Of a stretch of 64,000 nucleotides of DNA, positions 1 to 13,300 are shown piece after piece. Under the pieces are notes generated by a model. The model saw only the letters and a list, made by a program, of their open reading frames with translations, did no database searches and was not told the origin of the DNA. Each line of letters begins with the position of its first letter. Positions within the stretch are counted from its first letter, which is position 1. The DNA is from Alviniconcha marisindica. Taxonomy: Eukaryota > Mollusca > Gastropoda > Provannidae. The stretch spans positions 393,501 through 457,500 of the forward strand of contig JABMCL010003293.1 in the NCBI GenBank assembly GCA_018857735.1, given 5' to 3'. The position numbers and the translations under genes are program-made.

Positions 1-75
1 TAAGGGGGCCACCCAGTGTATACGCAATTGCACATTGACAAATGCATTCCACAGGGTGATATTCCATAGGATTGT
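1..75 (+). repeat. Fragment of a dispersed ~92-bp repeat family
   Basis: The first 75 bases match, with substitutions, the 92-94-bp tandem units at 46928-47258 (shared 'TTGACAAAT' core preceded by an 'ACCCAG' block and a 'GCA..TGCA' stretch). The same family therefore occurs at both ends of the window. Confidence 0.55.
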
Positions 76-525
76 GTGTGTGGCCATTTTTTGTCGCCCA
101 TTTTTGAGTCTTTTTTTTATTTTTAAGAATGGATGCTGTTATGCAAGGAGCATATCATGGCTGAAAACAGTCCCCACATAACTATGCAGCGCATACCATG
201 TTAATGTGGCATTTTTTTTTTTTTTTTGCTGGTGTCAGTGTGTTGTGGCATAGCCCAAGCCAAGCCTGTGCCCCATGCGGAACAGCAGAGAAACCACTGG
301 TTAGCATCAGGGCACCTCAGAGCTTTGCTGGATCCAGCAGGCAGACACTCACAGATCCAATTTTCTAAACTTTATATGAAACTCATGGGGCATTTTAAAA
401 CAAAATCCTTTTTTTTTTGTCTTTCTTTTAAAAAGAACTGAGCTATGTGCTTGGTTGAACAAAACATATTTTGAGAAGTCCTCATTGATTTGAACATGTA
501 TTACAAACTTGTACATCTGCGACAG

Positions 526-875
526 GTGTGGAGCAGCTACACCCCTGCCAGGGCGATGGCTCAGTACTTGTCATGGCCAGCGACCACAAGTACAAGAAGG
601 TGTTGCGCAGGGACTACCCAGACATGGCCGAGACGTGGTACCCTGCCACAGAGGAGGAGAAGAAGAAGAAAACCGGCACTACCGTGCCCGTCAAGTGTGA
701 ACGTGGCGCTAAAAGATGGAGAGCCCTGCCAGAACCGTATGATGTACGTTAACACAGTGTTACAACAGGATGTTAATGGTCAGGTGACATGAATTTCAGG
801 GTCTGGCAATATACCTTCCTCTTCTCACGGTATTTCCACCCCAGCTAATATCAATACCCAGTTTCTGCTACAGTC

Positions 876-928
<53 letters not shown>

Positions 929-3900
929 CCATATAATGCCTTATGTAAATTGTTTTGGTAGGACTACCCTCTACGTACGTATAGAATACTGTATTTAGGT
1001 TAATATGTATGATGTGAGCGCTCAGGGCGTTGATGAGTGCATGATAAATGTACATTTTTTTTCTTTTTCTTTTTTTTAATGTTGGGTGGGATGGGGGGGG
1101 GGGGGCAGTCACTTGCACGTAAGATACACATATACACCCTCCCTCCACACACAGCAGCTACCTGAGCTGAACCTGTTCCATGTATCTTTGGGTCTTTGTG
1201 AAACCAATGGTGAAAGGCACTGCTATTGAATGTCAGAGTTTTGGGGGTTTGCCTGTTGCCTACGTACAAGAGATATTGAATGTTGCCTCCAGAAGTGTCC
1301 CGATGGAATACAGCATTGCCTAATCAAGATTCTTTAGCTGTCAGTCTGACAAAATTCTGTGGAAATCCTGTTAGTTCTAGATTATACAGGGTGGGGTTGG
1401 GGGGTGGGGGGCTGTAGTGAGTGTCCCAAACAACCGAACAAGGAGACCAGCTGCTTTTGCACAAGCTGTGGTTACGTGTGTTTCACCTTGCTCAACATTA
1501 GACCCTGTAATTTGCATGTGTTTTGTTCATAGTCTTAGGCTGCAGCAGACATAAGAACGGACAGAATGAAATGCAACTGTAAAAATGCTAAAATCTCTTC
1601 TGCAGTACTCCATGATAACAAATTTGCAGGTTTCAAACCCCCCCAGAATACCCTGATTTCAGACAGTGTGTGAAGAGTGTCATGTCTGTTTTTAACACGT
1701 TTTGTTTCTGTTGACAGGATACGTTTGAGGCGCAGAAAGTAGTTCCACCAGGCTTTGATCCAGAGTTTAACTGCGACAGTGATCCTGCAGCCAAACGACA
1801 GGTTAAGCAGAACAGCACGCTGACGCAGATCTGTGAGTCATTAAACAGGCGTTGAGACACTTGTGGTTGAATGTCTTTGTGCGCTGGTCTCACACACAGC
1901 TGGCATTGGGTTGAAGCCTGGATTGTGGCACAAAAGGAGGACATCCTGTCATGTTTGCCCCATTCAAACTGACATAGTTATTCAGTTACTTTATTGGAAT
2001 GCAGACAAAGTGATTCCACAGGCAATACAGAGGAAGGAAGCTTGTCTCTTGTAGACAATGGTTCGCCCTGGGAATGCCATAATGGCAGGAATCTTGGAGT
2101 ATAGCTATCGTCTAATGTCTATATTGGTTGTTATACGTCCGGTCAGTCTGGACTGTACCATCTACATGCTAGGAGTTTTTGCTATTGAAGTTAGCCGTTT
2201 AGTAGGCACATGCATATGTTTACTATTTACTACTAGACATAACACATCGAAATGACTTTTGATGTATTACCAGATAGATTTGATTTATTACCTGACAGAT
2301 TTGATTTAGGGACAGATATATTCATTTTATTACCTGATAGATTTGATTTATTACCAGATAGATTCATTTTATTACCTGATAGATTTGACTTATTACCTGA
2401 TAGATTCAGTTTATTACCCATCAGCACTCTGGTCATTTTCAGTGCGTGAGTGGCGAGCTAAATGGCATCTCGCTGGACAGTTTGCTGATGCATCCTATGA
2501 TGACATCATTCGAGACATGGCAGACATCCAGCCTCATGTTCGTCTGAAGGCCATTGCAACAGTGGGAAAGGCGGCAGAGTACAGACCGCCATCAGACCCT
2601 GGCATACAGATTGGCTCTCACAGCGCCTCAACCGATCCTCTGGCTGTAAGGCATCGGAGATAGAACTTGTAGTGATATCAGAGATAGAACTTGTAGTGAT
2701 ATCAGAGATAGAACTTGTACTAATATCAGAGATAGAACTTGTAGTGATATCAGAGATAGAACTTGTAGTGATATCTTTCACAGAACTTGTAGTGCTTTGT
2801 TTTCACTGTGTCAGCTTTCAAGTACACACTGACTACATGTGTTTGTTAGTCTTTGGCTGGCATTGCTGTTTGTTTTACTTCAAGTGTGAGTGTGTGTGTA
2901 CACATGTGGTCACCTACATTATGTGTCTGGGGGGTGGGGTGGGGGGGGGGGGCAGGGGCGGGAAAGGGGCAGAGGGGGGAGACAAATAAAAGGTTCCCAC
3001 TAGGAATTTTAGCAACTGACCTTCAGAGGAGACAAATAAAAGGTTCCCACTAGGAATTTTAGCAACTGACTTTCAGACTGACAGCTTTTAAACTTACTGG
3101 TCTTTGTCAGAGTTTATGCTGTTGAACCATGGGTGAAACAGAGTAAAATAAACACATCAAAAACTTGCATCAGCTTATTACAGGCAGTTTTACAAACCAT
3201 CCTGTAGCAGGGCTAACTAGTAGATGTGCAGACTGTGATGCGGCGTTTGCATCTGTAATCATCCACCTTTACTTGGTGCAGCTACAATTGTCGGCCCAAA
3301 ACCCCAGGGAGAAACAGAGGGTAGAGATTTTGATAGGAAACTTTATGAGTCTTTCAGACCAACAGCCTTCTAGTTCATCTCTCCAGGGCACAATTTACCC
3401 GTGGCAAACCAGTAATTACCTGGCTAGCAGAAACCCTGCATACAGTGATAGACGGCTACAGCAAGCAAGTTTAGGCTCTGGAAATAAAGGAAGAAGACAA
3501 ATGCTTACCTAAGGAAATGTAAGGCAGGACAGGACTGTTTCTGTTCAGCCTGTGTGTTGTATTTTTTTACCACTCACACTGGAACTGAACCAGCCCTTTG
3601 ATAACATTTTCCTGGTGTGCTTGGTAACATTTTCCTGGTGTGCGTTCTTTTCTCAGTATGTTCCCATCTACGCAGGTTGCTTTTTGACAGCCCTGTACAT
3701 TACATGATGTACCAATATCGCTTCTTGCCCATACCAGGTTGTTGAACAGGCATTTAGCTGGAGGAATTGGTGTTCTTTGCAGAATACCTTGTGTGCTTGG
3801 TAACATTTTGCTGGTGTGTGTTCTTTTCTCAATATGTTCCCATCTATGCAAGTTGCATTTTGACAGCCCTGCACATAACACATCTTATCAGTATTGCTTC

Positions 3901-6484
3901 TTGCCCAGGCCACATTGTTGACCAGGCATTTAGCTGGAGGAAATGTCTTGCTGTGCTTTGCAGAATATACCTGAGCGTGTCTTTGTGGCCCTCGACTGTC
4001 TCCTGGCAGACTCCCACGACCAAGTGCGGAGGGCAGCGGCCATCACGCTGTATGCACTGGAACACCCAACGGAGAAGGTACGTCGTGCTTGCAGCATTCT
4101 GTTTGTCAGCCTAGCAGTTAGACCTTGTCTGGAAGTTGTTGTTCTGCAATCGCTGGCAGTGGCTGGGTGCTGCAAGCATTGCGTCACATGTCCATTTGTT
4201 TGTGACCCATTGAGAAGAGTATGAAAAAAAGCTTGAAGAGGAAAAAAGACACTGACTGTATTGCAACTGAGCTTTGTCTGGGAGTGCATCATTGTGAAAC
4301 ACTGTGTTCAGGTGATGGTCAGGTGTTTGTTTGTGTGTTGTTGTTGTTGTTTTTATTGGGGGGGGGGGGTGAGGGGGCCGGTGATAGTGTTAGCCACTGA
4401 AATGGTAAAGGATTACTAGCCATGTCTTCTGAGATTTGATTTTTTGGAGATGAGTGGTAACTGGTTGTCAGATGGTGTATTATCATAGATTGCTGTGTCT
4501 TGGAGAATGGGGTTTTCATGCACACCAGACAAGGTAGTGAATGTCCTGATGTGTCTGCTCATCCCATCTCAGGCATTTGATACTGGTGATAGAACTGTAC
4601 ACACTTAACAAAGCTGTGTAATGATGGAGCTGCAGATGTTTTGTACACATCAAAAAGAACAAAGGCCTTGAACCTTTGTTTTTTGTCCAGTCTGTAAATT
4701 ATGATGTAAAAAAACAAAAAAAATAAAAAAACAGTTACCAGCAGCATTTCTCTGGCCAGTTCGTTGCTCCTGGGAAAGGATATTTGTACAGTCAGTAAAA
4801 TTCTGCACCATTACGAATATGAGCAAATGAGCATTGACTGAATCAGGTCAGTTTTGCTAGGTGTTGTGTTGCCATCACCACATCCGCTGACCTTACAGGC
4901 ACAGTTGATTCTGCAAGCAACTCTTGAATCGGAGTCATCGGCAGAACGATGGGCAGCAGCTCAGTGCCTGGCTCACTTTGGCGTGTGCGACTCACAAGTG
5001 GTGGACGAGATCATGAAGCAGATCCTGGCCTCCGAGGACCCCATCAAACACGAGCAGGGCATTGCGCTTTTGGCCAAAATCAGCAACAGCACGGTAAGTG
5101 TGTCTGCACTCCATTTTGGCCAGAAATTAGCAATAGTTTGATCGGTATCACTGTAATCTGTTTGAGATCTTGGCCAGAATTAGCAGCAGCGTGGTCAGTA
5201 TATTGGCAATGTGTTAATTGATGCTGTTTGAGATTTTGGCCAGAAATTAGCAATAGCATGATTGGTATCCTTATAATCTGTTTGAGATTTTGGGCAGAAT
5301 TAGCAGCAGCATGGTCAGTATATTGGCTATCTGTTAATCAACACTTTTTGAGATTTTGGCCAGAATTAGCAGCAGCACAGTCAGTATACCTGCAATCTGT
5401 TAATAGACCCTGTTTGAGTTTTTGACCAAATTGTCAGCTACAGGTAAACCTTTATTTTTTAATATTTTTTATTTATTTTATTTTTTCATTTCAGGGTTTT
5501 TGTTCATAGCATTATTGAATGATGGATTGTTGATTTTTTTTATTGATTTTTTTCTCTCGATTTTTTCCATTTCAGGGTTTTTGTTCATGGCATTGTTGAA
5601 TAATGGATTGTTGGTTTGATTTTTTTCTCTTTTTTTTCATTTCATTTCAGGGTTTTTGTTCATGGCATTGTTGAATGATGGATTGTTGATTGATTGGTTG
5701 ATCAGTGGAGGGAGGATGTGACATATTATAGCTAAGGAGGTTGTTCGGTAAAAGTATACGCTGCAGATCATCTCCAGAGTCTCCAGCTCCATCTCTGCCG
5801 GATCGTTGTTTGGCATCGGGCACACCTGACAGAATTACTCCTTGCTTTCTCTTCACAGACTTTGGTGCATTGCATGGTGGCTGAACAACTCAACAGCAGT
5901 AGCTGGCGCCACCGAATTATCTCCTGCAAGATTCTGCCCACGCTTTACGGAACCATTAACAAGGTCAGACCACTGAAAGTGTTCAACTGAACTTGATGTG
6001 CATTCTCTTGGATTTCTCTGCTGGCACTGAACATGTTTACAGCAAGCAAAAATCAGAACCCAAAACCTCTTGTATCAGTGAAGGTTCTGTATGTGTTAAG
6101 AAGACTGTCTATTTTGATGCACTTGCATTGTGTATTGTACATAGAATAACTGAATGGGGTGGGGGAGGGGGGTGGATGAGGGTTGGGGAGTGGGGGTTGT
6201 ATGGTCAATATAATCAAGAACATATCTGAAAGGAGATGAAGATTGACAGGCCTTGTCAGTTAATGACAATTTGAGTGATAAGGTGATCCTGGAAAAAAGA
6301 AGATTTCTGTCTTTTAGTGGATATCAGTCCTTTCTGGTGGATTTCGGCACCTCTGCAACCCCCTTCCCCCCCCCCTCTCCCCCCCCCCCCCCCCACACAC
6401 ACACTCAGCATGCACCACCACCACACCCACTCACACACGCCGCTGCACCACATGCACGCACGCAGCAGCCACGCACGCAGCACG

Positions 6485-6536
<52 letters not shown>

Positions 6537-7243
6537 ACACACAAGCAAGATCTGGAATATTTGAAATTGTCACTCCCTTCATGTCAATTCTTGATTGATG
6601 TCAGATTTGTCCATTTTGTTTCCTTCATTTTTTAAATATGTTTTTTCTTTTGGGGTGGGGGGGGGGGGGGGTCTCCGGCATGATCAGGCAGTTGTTTTCT
6701 TCAGTCTTTGTTACATGGGGGTAGCCCGCATGGCTGGCTGCCACTCATTGCTTGGCGACGCAATTTCGAGCAGTAACTAACTCCCTTGTGTGTTGACTCA
6801 TTGCTTGGTCCCATGCAGGATGTGACCCACAAGCTGACAGAGCTCATGTGGCATGACTGGCACACTGAGGTCCGACATGCAGCGGCCCAGTGCCTGGGCA
6901 AGACTTCACATGGCCGTGATGTCCATGACGACATTCGACGCTGTATCATTTATGGCAACGAGCGCACCAAGTTAGAGGCCATCAGTCGTCTGGGCCAACT
7001 GGGTAGGTGGTGCTTTTTAACGCAGTGCAATCTGTTTCCATGGCTCTTTTCTGCATCGTCTCCTTTTGTAGGGTTTGTTGTGTTTTGAATTTTGCATTAT
7101 GTCTTAAATAGCACTAGAGGAGCCTCAGTGCAGTTGGTCAGTTAGATCCCAACATGTTTTGTCATGCGCAGCAAAACAAATTGTGCCATTGTCTGCCTCA
7201 CTCTGTCTCTGCTATCTTCACACAGACAAACATAATCACACAC

Positions 7244-7297
<54 letters not shown>

Positions 7298-7328
7298 TGC
7301 ATACACACATGTACACCTGCATGCACAT

Positions 7329-7398
<70 letters not shown>

Positions 7399-10300
7399 CA
7401 TCTTCATCCTCACCATCATTATCGTTCTTCTTATCATCATCACTACTAACACCCAAGAAACACCCAACAAATAAAAAGGTCAAGCTGCAAAAACAAAATT
7501 AAATTTATTTCCTTGCAGGAATCATGACTGCCAAGCTGCTGCCGGCTTTCTTGCAATGTTTTGATGACCAGTACTTGTCCATTCGCTGTGAGTGTTGCAT
7601 CACATGCGGCAACTTGCAGATCAAGGAGGAACAGATTATTGACAAACTGATCCACCTAGCAACCTTTGACCCTATTTGGAAGGTCAAGGCTCTGGCTATT
7701 CAGGGTAAACAGACTTTATTTTCATTTTCTGTATTATACACTCTGTTGTTGTTTTGTGTAATGTTATGAATGAATGGAAGAGTTTTTTTGTTGTTTTTAA
7801 TCTGAAACAAGAATGACTTTTGAACCTTTTATGCATTTGGTTTTTCTTCTCTTTTTTTCTTTTTCTTTTTTTAGTTCAGACTGTTAAAACTTCAAACAAA
7901 GAGTGTGTTTTGTCAGAGGGTAATATTTGTGTTTGCATGGGTTTACCTGAAAGTTTTAAAGCAGCGTGTAGCCAGTCCTGCAAATTATTAGTGACAGAAC
8001 TCAGATTGAAAATTTAAACTCAGCAGAACATTTTAAAGCAAAATCCTTCATGTAATTTTTTTCTTGTTATTCTTCCAGTTGCACAAAACATGGTTTGAGA
8101 GAGCTCTGTCATTTGCATCATTGTAAAGTACCAGCACCAATGTCACTGTGGTACCCATACCATTGTCCTGCTGGATCAGTACCAGAATCACTGTGCAGTA
8201 CCAGTACCATTGTCACTGCACAGTATCCATACCGTTGTCACTGTGCAGTCCCAGTACCATCGTCACTGCACAGTATCCATACCGTTGTCACTGTGCAGTC
8301 CCAGTACCATCGTCACTGCACAGTATCCATACCGTTGTCACTGTGCAGTCCAGTACCATCGTCACTGCACAGTATCCATACCGTTGTCACTGTGCAGTAC
8401 CAGTACCATCGTCACTGCACAGTATCCATACCGTTGTCACTGTGCAGTCCCAGTACCATCGTCACTGCACAGTATCCATACCGTTGTCAACCTGTTTTCA
8501 GTCCCAGTACCATCGTCACTGCACAGTATCCATACCGTTGTCACTGTGCAGTCCCAGTACCATCATCACTGCACAGTATCCATACCGTTGTCACTGTGCA
8601 GTACCAGTACTGTTGTCACTGTGCAGTACCAGTACCATTGTCACTGTCAGTACCTACCATGTCACTGCAGTATCCATACCGTTGTCACTGTGCAGTACCA
8701 GTACCGTTGTCACTGTGCAGTACCAGTACCATTGTCACTGTGCAGTACCAGTACCATTGTCACTGTTTCCCTAGGCACCAGTACCATCGTCACTGCACAG
8801 TATCCATACCGTTGTCACTGTGCAGTACCAGTACCATTGTCACTGTGCAGCACCAGTACCATCGTCACTGCACGTACCAGTACCATTGTCACTGATGCCC
8901 GCACTAGTATCCAATTGTCACTGTGCAGCACCAGTACCATTGTCACTGTGCAGATACCAGTCCTGCACAGTATCCATACCGTTGTCATTGCGTACCAGTA
9001 CCGTTGTCACTGTGCAGTACCAGTACCATTGTCACTGTGCAGTACCAGTACCATCGTCACTGCACAGTATCCATACCGTTGTCACTGTGCAGTAACCAGT
9101 CAGTGCCATCAGTCCCCCTGCACAGTATCCATACCGTTGTCACTGTGCAGTACCAGTACCATTGTCACTTTCACCCGTATCCATACCCCTTGTCACTGTG
9201 CAGTACCCAGTACCATCGTCACTGCACAGTATCCATACCGTTGTCACTGTGCAGTACCAGTACCATGTCGCTGCACATCCATACGTTGTCACTGTGCAGT
9301 ACCAGTACCGTTGTCACTGTGCAGTACCAGTACCATTGTCACTGTGCAGTACCAGTACCATCGTCACTGCACAGTATCCATACCGTTGTCACTGTGCAGT
9401 ACCAGTACCATTGTCACTGTGCAGTACCAGTACCATTGTCACTGTGCAGTACCAGTACCATCGTCACTGCACAGTATCCATACCGTTGTCACTGTGCAGT
9501 ACCAGTACCATTGTCACTGTGCAGTACCAGTACCATTGTCACTGGCAGTACCAGTACCATTGTCACTGTGCAGACCAGTACCATTGTCACTGTGCAGCAC
9601 CAGTACCATCGTCACTGCACAGTATCCATACCGTTGTCACTGTGCAGCACCAGTACCATTGTCACTGTGCAGTACCAGTACCATTGTCACTGCAGTACCA
9701 GTACCATTGTCACTGTGCAGTACCAGTACCATTGTCACTGTGCAGCACCAGTACCATTGTCACTGTGCAGCACCAGTACCATTGTCACTGTGCAGCTACC
9801 AGTACCATCTCACTGTGCAGTATCCATACCATTGTCACTGTGCAGTACCAGTACCATTGTCACTGTGCAGCACCAGTACCATTTGTCACTTGCCAGTACC
9901 ATACCGTTGTCACTGTGCAGTACCAGTACCATCGTCACTGCTGCAGTACCATACCGTTGTCACTGTGCAGTACCAGTACCGTTGTCACTTTGTGAGTACC
10001 AGTACCAGTCACTGTGCAGACGTACCATCGTCACTGCACGATCCATGTCACTGGAGAAGCCTTGCCCGTGCAGCCAGTCCATCGTCACGAGTACCATACC
10101 GTTGCAGGAGTGACCAGTAGTTGTCCTGTGCAGTCCATCCCTGTCACTGCACGTATCCATCCGGTACTTGAGTACCCGTACCCTCGTCCTGCAGTATCAA
10201 CGTTGTCCCGTGCAGTCCAGTCCCTGGTCCTGCACGAGTATATCCGTTGTCACTGTGCGTACAGACCGTTTCACTGTGATCCAGTACCGATTGTCACTGT

Positions 10301-13300
10301 GGCAGTACCATCATCGTCACTGCTATATCCATACTGTTGTCACTGTGCTCCAGACCTTGACTGTTGCATTACAGTGCCTTTTTGTCAGTATGTACCATTA
10401 CTGCCAGTATCCATACGTTTCACTGAGCAACCAGTCGTGTCACTGTGCAGTACCAGTTAAACCATTCACTGACATGTATCCTGTTGTCCTGTGCAGTACC
10501 AGTAACGTTGAATCACTGTGGTACAGTCCATCGTCACTGCACAGTTCTACGTGAAATGTCAGTGAGTCCTTTGTCACTGTGAGTTACACAATACACATGT
10601 TCATGAATATCCATACCTGTCACTGTGGTATACCAATGTCACTGCATATGCATACCGTTTTCTACTGTGCAGTACCATACCGTTGTCCTGTGCAGTACCA
10701 GTTACATCGTCCTGCACGGTATCATACCGTTTCACTGTCGTACCAGTTTGTCACTGCACACCATGTTACATGCACTGACAGTATCCATACCGTTTCATTT
10801 CTTGCGTACCAGTACCATGTCACTGCACAGTATCCATACCGTGTCACTGTCAGTACCAGTACCGTTGTCACTGTGCAGTACCAGTACCATTGTCACTGTG
10901 CAGACCAGTACCATCGTCACTGCACAGTATCCATACCGTTGTCACTGTGCAGTACCAGTACCTTGTCACTGTGCAGACCAGTACCATCGTCCGACGCCAA
11001 CCCCCGTATCCATACCGTTGTCACTGTGCAGTACCAGTACCATCGTCACTGCACAGTATCCATACCGTTGTCACTGTGCAGTACCAGTACCATCGTCACT
11101 GCACAGTATCCATACCGTTGTCACTGTGCAGTACCAGTACCATCGTCACTGCACAGTACCATACCGTTGTCACTGTGGCCCGTAACCCGGTACCAATTGT
11201 CACTGTGCAGACCAGTACCATTGTCACTGTGCGGTACCAGTCCTTCATCCGAATTTACTGCCGTATCCCTACCCTTTTACTGTGCGTACCAGTCCGTTGT
11301 CCGGGGGACCATACCATTGTCACTTCTCCATTAATTTTCATTTGGGACCAACCCTTTTCCTGTGGACCATAATGTCCTGCCGATCCCTCCGGTTTTACTG
11401 TGCGTACCAGTCCATTGTCCTGGCGTACCCTACCTGTCCTGCCAGTACCTCCTTTCACTGTCGCACCAGTCCATTGTCCCGTGCGCACCAGTACCATTCT
11501 CACTGTGCAGTACCAGTACCATCGTCACTGTGCAGCCCAGTAAGTCCATTGTCACTGGCAACCTACCCTTCTCACTGTGCAGCCCAGTCCATTTCCTTGC
11601 AGCACCAGTACCTTGTCCCGTGGCACCAGTCCTTTCACTGTCAGCACCATACCATTTCCTGTGCGCCCCGTACCATTTTCACTGTGCAGCACCATCCATT
11701 CTCACTGTGCAGCACCAGTACCATTGTCACTTGCAGCACCAGTACCATTCTCACTGTGCAGCACCAGTACCATTCTCACTGTGCAGCACCAGTACCATTC
11801 TCACTGTGCAGTACCAGTACCATTCTCACTGTGCGGTAGCAGTATATTTGTCCTTTGTGTCACTGCGCAGCCCTGGGCAAGGTGGGTGTGGTGAACGAGG
11901 CCATCAAGGAGAGCTTGCTGTGGGCCATGAGGTACGAGGAGAAGGCAGGAGTGAGGGCAGAGGCCTGCCACTCCCTCATGAAACTGGACATCATGGACGA
12001 GGACGTCATTCAGATCCTGCAGGAAAGGCTGCTGGTGGAGTCCAGTCAGGTCGTGCGCGAGTAAGTCCGCTTCTAAGGTGCTGACCTTTCAGCTTGATCC
12101 TGGGCGGTTTGCTTGGGGGATTTTCAGGTGCATTGTATGTTTATGCCCACCTCTGGTGTTGATTTTACAGTGCTGTTTAGTATGAAAGATTTGTGCCATA
12201 TTCAGTGGTTTCTGAGCAAAATGGTGGCGGTCATGCAGATAGCAGGTTTGAGAGACACATTTTGAAATGTTTGATGTCCTGCAGGCTGTAAACTTGAATG
12301 CCACATTGTGGCAGTTCACCACATGTCAGTTTTTACTGAAATGTGTGAGGCTTTGTAGATGGTAGTTAAAAATTAAATGTTTGAATGTCCCCTTTTGGTA
12401 ACAATTCACTGCATTGCTGTTTTTAGTCATATACGTTTGAGGCCCTGCGGGTTGTAAGTTTGAATGTTGCATGGTGTTATAACAATTCACATGTCTGTTT
12501 TCTGTTTTCGCTGAAATGTTAGCAGCCATACAGATCATAGGTTTTGATTTTTCTTGGTAAGCAATTGACCACATGTCTGTTTTCAGACCTAGTAGTTTGT
12601 GTATTTGAATTCCATATTGTGTCAACATGTTTTCAGACCAAGTAGTTTGTGTATTTGAATTCCATATTGTGTGAAAATTGCTTTGTGTGTCTAAGTGAAA
12701 TATTAGAGTGTTTTCAGACCAAATAGTTTGTGTATTTGAATTCCATACTGTGTCAAAATTGCTTTGTGTGTCTGTTTTAAGTGAAATATGAGAGGTGCCA
12801 CAGGTTCTTGGTTGAAATGCCATGTGATGTTAACCATTCACCACGCACCTGCTTTCAGTGAAATGGTGGAGGCGCTGCAGATTGTGGGTCTTAATGCCAC
12901 AGAGGACATGGACATGGTGGCCCAGATCAAGGGAGAGGTGCGCAAACTGTGCAAGCGGAACATCATCGCCTCTCAGATTGTGCTCAATGAGGCGGACGAG
13001 ATGCGTCAGCAGAACCTTAACAACATGATCTACATGTCACAAGAAGAGATCCAGGTGAGTGCATGCATAGGGTCTTAGAATTGCAAGTACAGCTTAGTGG
13101 TATAATAATGATCTTGCTACTGCTACTGCCTCTACCACTAGCCACTGCATAGCACCTCATCCAAACTGGTTCTCATGCAGTTTTCAGTTCAATACAAAAC
13201 GTACTTTAATTTTAAACCACAAAGCAAGTACACTGACAGCAGGCTGTCCCAGGTTTACAATAAAGAGTAAATATACTTCAACAACTGCAAAGCCAAAAAG

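Noticed and set aside
8095..11372. Overlapping plus-strand ORFs of 266, 636, 396, 277, 251 and other lengths, rich in Tyr, His, Cys and Pro
   Set aside because: All three frames are open at once because the 25-bp unit has no stop. The peptide repeats are the same 25 residues in shifted register, and the region is spliced out between HEATR4 exons 8 and 9 in phase.
8127..11870. CRISPR array
   Set aside because: Units are contiguous without unique spacers, the organism is an animal and there are no cas genes. The same applies to the other tandem arrays.
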